Assembly (NCBI GenBank): GCA_963830885.1 | Contig: CAWHOA010000012.1 | Span: 278,630-342,629, forward strand | From: JAIBJN01 sp963830885 | Lineage (GTDB): Bacteria; Actinomycetota; Thermoleophilia; Gaiellales; Gaiellaceae | Direction: 5' to 3' | DNA length: 64,000 bases | Part shown: positions 60,270 to 64,000 of the stretch, one piece after another | Layout: each line of letters starts with the position of its first letter | Position numbering within the stretch: the stretch's first letter is position 1 | Notes under the pieces: model-generated | The model's input: only the letters and a program-made list of their open reading frames with translations | Told to the model about the DNA's origin: nothing | The model's database searches: none | Made by a program: the position numbers and the translations under genes

Positions 60270-60434
60270 CTACCTGAGCAGCTTGAGTGCGAGCTCGCCC
60301 ATCCAGACTCCGAGGAACACCGCCGCGGCCGCGATCACCCAGAAGACACCGCCCTGGTCCGCCGCATAGAGCCCGAGCAGCACGAAGCCGGCCGCGAGGA
60401 CGGCGAAGAGCGCTCCGAGAGGCCTCCGGCGCAC
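60270..60434 (-). CDS. Small two-helix membrane protein
   Basis: 54 aa from a GTG at 60434: RPLGALFAVLAAGFVLLGLY and GVFWVIAAAAVFLGVWMGEL are membrane helices. A longer frame would run through tRNA-Trp and is not credible. It is 51 bp upstream of whiG on the same strand; function unknown. Confidence 0.55.
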   Translation of the reverse strand: MRRRPLGALFAVLAAGFVLLGLYAADQGGVFWVIAAAAVFLGVWMGELALKLLR

Positions 60435-60457
60435 CCCGGTAGAATGCCTCCTCGCCG

Positions 60458-60530
60458 AGGGCCGTAGCTCAACTGGCAGAGCACCGGTCTCCAAAACCGG
60501 GGGTTCCAGGTTCGAGTCCTGGCGGCCCTG
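60458..60530 (+). tRNA. tRNA-Trp (CCA)
   Basis: Acceptor agggccg/cggccct with G discriminator, D-arm gctcaactggcagagc, anticodon CCA at 60491-60493, T-arm ccaggttcgagtcctgg. 73 nt, CCA tail not encoded. Confidence 0.95.
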
Positions 60531-60811
60531 TCCCTCTTAGGCAAGCCGCTTTCGCGCTCCTCGTGTGGGATTGCGGCTGATTCCCTGAGTCCCCCGCCCT
60601 CCTTATACCGGTGGAACGGGTCGCGAACGCGAGCCCACTCGCTCTTGAATTGCCGGGGTTGACGCTGTGGTGGTCGCCAGCGAGGGTCGATTTCCTCGCT
60701 ACTCGGCATCTGGACGCACTCGTCGACGGCGGAACATCGCCCGAGCCGCGGCGTTTAGGATGTCCATCTCTAAGCGCGCCGCGTTGTGAGTCAAGTAGCG
60801 GTACAGAATCA

Positions 60812-61504
60812 GTGCGCGTAGATCCAGTTCGACGGGACGTCCGGCGGTATGGCTCACATCGGAGCCAACTCTTCGAGCTATTCCTGCCTACACAAGACGC
60901 GCAGGCCCATTGCGTGGTGTTGCTGCATGGTGGCTATTGGCGAAGTCGGTGGGATCGCTCCTTGATGGATGCTCTTGCGATCGATCTAGCCACGCGCGGC
61001 TTCCCAGTCTGCAACCTCGAATATCGCCGACTCGGCGAAGGAGGCGGCTGGCCCGAGACATTTCGAGATGTGGTCGCCGGGATCGCTTGCCTTGGCAAAG
61101 CGCCGGTCACTCTCATCGGGCACTCCGCAGGAGCTCAACTCGCCATATGGGCGGCCTCGCGAATCTCAGTCGCACGGGTGGTCGCGCAAGCAGGCGTGCT
61201 CGACCTTGTCGAAAGCGCACGTCTGCGACATTCAAATGACGCCGCCTCACTTCTCGTGAGCGGCAACAACAAGCTCCTGAAGGAACTGTCGCCCATAATG
61301 CGCGTCCCGATCGGGGCGCCGACGCTGGTTGTCCACGGCCACGCAGACGACGTGGTGCCCGTGGAGTTCAGCATTCGTTACGCTGCGGCAGCTCGTGCCG
61401 CTGGAGATGACGCTAGGCTCGTCGTCCTTGCCCGATGCGATCACTACGACCACCTTCGACCGGATTCGGCTGCTTGGGCAGAAGTCGTTCGTTTTCTTAC
61501 CTGA
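60812..61504 (+). CDS. Alpha/beta hydrolase of the kynurenine-formamidase type
   Basis: 231 aa from the GTG at 60812. The oxyanion motif VVLLHGGYWRSRWDRSL (HGGxW), nucleophile GHSAGAQ, Asp in HADDVVP and His in CDHYDHL complete a serine hydrolase triad. HGGxW enzymes hydrolyse N-formylkynurenine or related esters. A longer form from 60611 has an N terminus that does not look like protein. Base composition is lower in GC than in neighbours, suggesting transfer; the 280 bp between tRNA-Trp and this start hold nothing clear. Confidence 0.78.
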   Translation: MRVDPVRRDVRRYGSHRSQLFELFLPTQDAQAHCVVLLHGGYWRSRWDRSLMDALAIDLATRGFPVCNLEYRRLGEGGGWPETFRDVVAGIACLGKAPVTLIGHSAGAQLAIWAASRISVARVVAQAGVLDLVESARLRHSNDAASLLVSGNNKLLKELSPIMRVPIGAPTLVVHGHADDVVPVEFSIRYAAAARAAGDDARLVVLARCDHYDHLRPDSAAWAEVVRFLT

Positions 61505-61639
61505 GTGAGATCCCAGTGCACGCGGCCCGGGAAGGCCGAAATCGGCATGACGGCGCCAGGTTGGTACTGCCCACATGAGGCGAGCATTGAGACATGTGGC
61601 AATAGCTGCTAGCTTCTGCCCGGGGGCGAAGGAGGACGA

Positions 61640-62236
61640 ATGCGAGTCGCTCGCGCCAGGAACCTCGGCAGGTCCGTAATTGGCGTGCTTCTCGTCGCGA
61701 CGTTCGTCCTGAGCGCGTGTAGCTCAGGTGACGACGACGACGCGACGCCGGCCACGACAGCTTCGCCGACGACGGCGTCGACGACGACCGCGCCTCCCGA
61801 GACGACCACGGAGGCTCTTCCCGAGCCCATAACGGCGGAGGAAGAGGAATGGGTAGCCGCTTTGACGCAGCTCCAGAAGCGGCTCGAGAAGGTCGCGCTC
61901 CGAGCCGGTGTCGTCACGCACGCGCGTCTGGTCTCGGACGCGAAGGTCTACCGCTCCTGCAAGGCGAAGCTGGGAACCGAGCCGAGCGAGCGCTTCGCCC
62001 CCGCCTTCGTAGCCGCGGAGAAGGCGTGCCGGCAGTTCCGCAAGGCCGGAGTCCAGCTGGCGACGGCGGCAAGCGCCATGGACGTCGAACTCGGTGGTGT
62101 CATCGCCGGGACGCCGGAGGAAGACACGTTCAACCGGGCTTTCGGGCGCGGCACGGAGGCTGCGGGCAACGCCGTGAACACGATGTCGAGAGCCGTCGCC
62201 CAGGCGCAGCAGATCCAAGCGAGCCTGTCCGCCTGA
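61640..62236 (+). CDS. Lipoprotein with Thr-rich linker and helical domain
   Basis: 198 aa. Signal peptide with lipobox LSAC (Cys27), an Asp/Thr-rich linker (residues ~30-60) typical of surface lipoproteins, then a Cys-paired helical domain (EEEEWVAALTQLQKRLEKVA, VYRSCKAKLG, EKACRQFRKA). Function unknown. Confidence 0.78.
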   Translation: MRVARARNLGRSVIGVLLVATFVLSACSSGDDDDATPATTASPTTASTTTAPPETTTEALPEPITAEEEEWVAALTQLQKRLEKVALRAGVVTHARLVSDAKVYRSCKAKLGTEPSERFAPAFVAAEKACRQFRKAGVQLATAASAMDVELGGVIAGTPEEDTFNRAFGRGTEAAGNAVNTMSRAVAQAQQIQASLSA

Positions 62237-62423
62237 CTCCGCAGGCGGGCACGACTACGGCCCGCCGTAACGCTTAGTGGTGCCGCAATCAGATTCGTCG
62301 GGATGTCGCCGTTGGCCTAGGTGAGCATCTCGTGTTTCCAGAGACCACAGCGTTTCCCCATCCGCCGTCAGCCCGCAGTCAATTGCCGCCTCGAGACGAT
62401 TCTGCGGGCATAGAACGGGAGAC

Positions 62424-62648
62424 ATGACCGCCGAAGAAGACATAGCGAGCGTCGCCGGCCAACTGGCCGCTCTCACTCACAAAGTGGAGCAGATGGCAGG
62501 CGAGCTCAAAGAGGTTCGCGAGCGCGCTGAAAGCGACCGGGAGCGATCGGACACCCAGCAGGAGCGGATCGATCTCGCGGCCGGAGAGCTAGCCGATGTC
62601 AGCGAGCGTCTGCAGGCGGCGGCGAACGCGCTCCGAGAGTCCATCTGA
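62424..62648 (+). CDS. Small coiled-coil protein
   Basis: 74 aa, a nearly continuous heptad-rich helix (LAALTHKVEQMAGELKEVRE, then LAAGELADVSERLQAAANAL). ATG with gggaga upstream. No family; likely a dimeric coiled coil. Confidence 0.55.
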   Translation: MTAEEDIASVAGQLAALTHKVEQMAGELKEVRERAESDRERSDTQQERIDLAAGELADVSERLQAAANALRESI

Positions 62649-62694
62649 TCACGGCCTCGAACAGTGCCGCGAGCGCCCCGCCCCTAGGCGGACA

Positions 62695-62913
62695 TCACGC
62701 CGTCGCAGGCGGAAGGTCGGTGACGACGGTTGCCGTCCCGGCGTCGAGCAGGCCCTCGACCAGCTCGACGAACGCGTGCGGGTCCTCGAAGCGCGTGTCG
62801 GGGTCGAGGTCGGCGGCCTTCAGGAAGCCGCGGTCGCCCTGAACGCGACCGTCGATCCAGCGCGCCCACACTTCCTGGCCCTGCCTTCGCCCGCCGATCT
62901 CGACTCTCGCCAC
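62695..62913 (-). CDS. Small hypothetical protein
   Basis: 72 aa, starting MARVEIGGRRQGQEVWARWI and containing DPDTRFEDPHAFVELVEGLL. It looks like a compact soluble domain. It directly follows the next gene upstream on the same strand (11 bp), so they may be cotranscribed. Family not recognised. Confidence 0.5.
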   Translation of the reverse strand: MARVEIGGRRQGQEVWARWIDGRVQGDRGFLKAADLDPDTRFEDPHAFVELVEGLLDAGTATVVTDLPPATA

Positions 62914-62924
62914 GAGACCTACTC

Positions 62925-63209
62925 TCAGGCCCGGCTCACGATCTCGAAGCGGGCCTCACTGGAGAGAACCTTTTCGCCGACGACACGCGCGTGTCCGGGG
63001 AGTAGGGAGGACCCGCCGGCGCCTTCGTGCGCAGCGCCGAACTCTGCGACCGTTGCATGGATACGGCCGGTGCAGCCGACATCTGCGGCGCACCGGCACA
63101 GGAACGGCACCAGCCTCTGCTCCTCGACGATGACGATGTCCTGAAGCCGGTCGGACGCCGACCGGAAGCTGCGTTGGTTGTCGACGAGGCGGTTGTCTCG
63201 GGTCGCCAT
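62925..63209 (-). CDS. Conserved-looking hypothetical protein with Cys cluster
   Basis: 94 aa. LVPFLCRCAADVGCTGRIHA and SLLPGHARVVGEKVLSSEAR recall small proteins frequent in actinobacteria with the pattern VPFxCxCxxxxCxGxxxxTxxEY and PGH. The three Cys could bind a metal. ggaagg lies upstream of the ATG. Function unknown. Confidence 0.6.
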   Translation of the reverse strand: MATRDNRLVDNQRSFRSASDRLQDIVIVEEQRLVPFLCRCAADVGCTGRIHATVAEFGAAHEGAGGSSLLPGHARVVGEKVLSSEARFEIVSRA

Positions 63210-63331
63210 CCGTCTTCCTTCCTCGGGGGGACGAGCCGGGGACGGAGACCTCTCGCAGAAGCGCCGAAGGGGCGCACCCTGTCCTCGAATCGTACACCCG
63301 CGCCTAGTAATGCCTCACGCGGTTCCCCACG

Positions 63332-64000
63332 TTAAACGGGCCGCCCGGCGGCACGTTCGATGAAGATGCCGTGCGAGCGGTGGTAGCCGAAGACCCAGTT
63401 CCGCGCGCCCGAGCGGATCGACCTGCCGATGCGCAGGTTCTGGTTGTACGTCGCCAGCCGGCAGCGGCTGCAGATCAGGTTCGTGGGAATGTTCCCGTTG
63501 GCCCAGCTGATGTACCAGCCGCCGCCGGCGCCCCAGCACGTCCAGCTGCCCGTGGCCGGGTTTCCGGACGTGAAGTCGCGGAAGACGATGTTCCGTCCCG
63601 AGAGGGCCTGGACGATGTCCTGGTGGACGCTGGGGTTCCTGTGCCTTCGGCTGGACCCGACGTCGCCCGTGACCACGAGGTGGCGCGCGTTCATGCCGAT
63701 CCTGATCCGCGTCGAAGGCGGTACCGAAGGGGCGGCTGTTGCCGTTGACGTCGAGGATGAGGTCGACCGTGCTCCGATCGCCGTCGCCGTAGCAGCCGAT
63801 CAGTCGGATGGCGTCGCCGTTGCCGGGGTTGGGCATGTTCGAGATGACCTTGATCGGAAGCCCGCCGTAGCGGCGGAGCGAGCCGCGGGCACCGCCAGCT
63901 CCGGCGCGTCCTGATGATCCGTCCGGGCACGAGTGCGGCAGCGCTCGAGGCGGAGGCCGCCTGGACGCGCGCCTCTCCCCCGTCCGCCTCGGGCAGGGCG
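63332..64000 (-). CDS. Secreted parallel beta-helix protein (partial, frameshifted)
   Basis: The minus strand enters from the right edge. One frame reads RYGGLPIKVISNMPNPGNGD, then STVDLILDVNGNSRPFGTAF; after a frameshift near 63695-63715 the other reads MNARHLVVTGDVGSSRRHRN, SVHQDIVQALSGRNIVFRDF and FGYHRSHGIFIERAAGRPV. The HQD, repeated GRNIVFRDF-like rungs and Cys pairs indicate a right-handed beta-helix of the pectate-lyase-like class. The N-terminal part is outside the window, and a further shift near 63900 is possible. Substrate unknown. Confidence 0.6.

Noticed and set aside
60611..60811. 67-residue N-terminal extension of the alpha/beta hydrolase
   Set aside because: Composition is unlike protein and a GTG at 60812 starts right before the conserved domain.

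Overview
The window is high-GC, densely packed DNA from an actinobacterium, most likely of the class Thermoleophilia (Gaiellales/Solirubrobacterales side). This rests on the 5' end of the 16S rRNA at the left edge, a WhiG-type sigma factor, a mini-Lsr2 protein, many GTG starts and small families I associate with that group. The placement is inference; a 16S search would settle it. Several conserved genes (a NicO permease, serA, an LVIVD protein) are broken by single-base shifts at short G/C runs, which looks more like consensus error in an assembled genome than biology.

Layout. 1-0.1 kb: 16S rRNA running off the left edge. 0.5-6.6 kb: a minus-strand unit of secreted DUF4331 protein, TPR protein, two NicO nickel/cobalt permeases and tyrS, divergent from an ECF sigma/RskA-type anti-sigma pair. 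8-18 kb: class A penicillin-binding protein, DUF4234 protein, alkyladenine glycosylase, RemA-like protein, then a minus-strand amino-acid block (class V aminotransferase, serA, YbaK-like deacylase, ilvE, DegT aminotransferase) coupled by short overlaps. 18-20 kb: a secreted LVIVD-repeat protein. 20-25.5 kb: GNAT, SnoaL-like, gatB-gatA-gatC, cold-shock protein, folD. 25.5-28.1 kb: an ICMT/PEMT-like methyltransferase, HMG-CoA reductase, thioesterase and a small Cys-rich protein. 28-41 kb: accessory DNA with gene remnants, tRNA-Cys, two more ECF sigma genes, a second LVIVD protein, an RTX-like protein, and an HxlR / FAD-oxidase / VOC locus.

41.3-51.4 kb is a decayed integrative element. A 40-bp exact direct repeat of the 3' part of tRNA-Gly(GCC) bounds it. 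It carries a tyrosine-integrase remnant next to the left repeat, a mini zinc ribbon, a mini-Lsr2 with an AT-hook-like tail, a third LVIVD protein, a secreted EEP-superfamily protein, an HNH-like protein, an O-methyltransferase, gene fragments, and a PQ-loop transporter divergent from an Lrp regulator.

51.4-64 kb returns to housekeeping-like content: rnhA, a NIF3/YqfO-type domain protein, cupin, aldehyde dehydrogenase, MaoC, MFS, an EF-G-like GTPase with a zinc protein, whiG, tRNA-Trp, an alpha/beta hydrolase, a lipoprotein, small hypotheticals and a frameshifted beta-helix protein leaving the right edge.

Most noteworthy: three genes whose best start is CTG inside a CTGA overlap with the upstream stop codon; a pair of ~170-bp repeats with inverted ends; the tRNA-Gly island with matching terminators at both ends; and a 30-bp perfect palindrome over the tyrS start codon.
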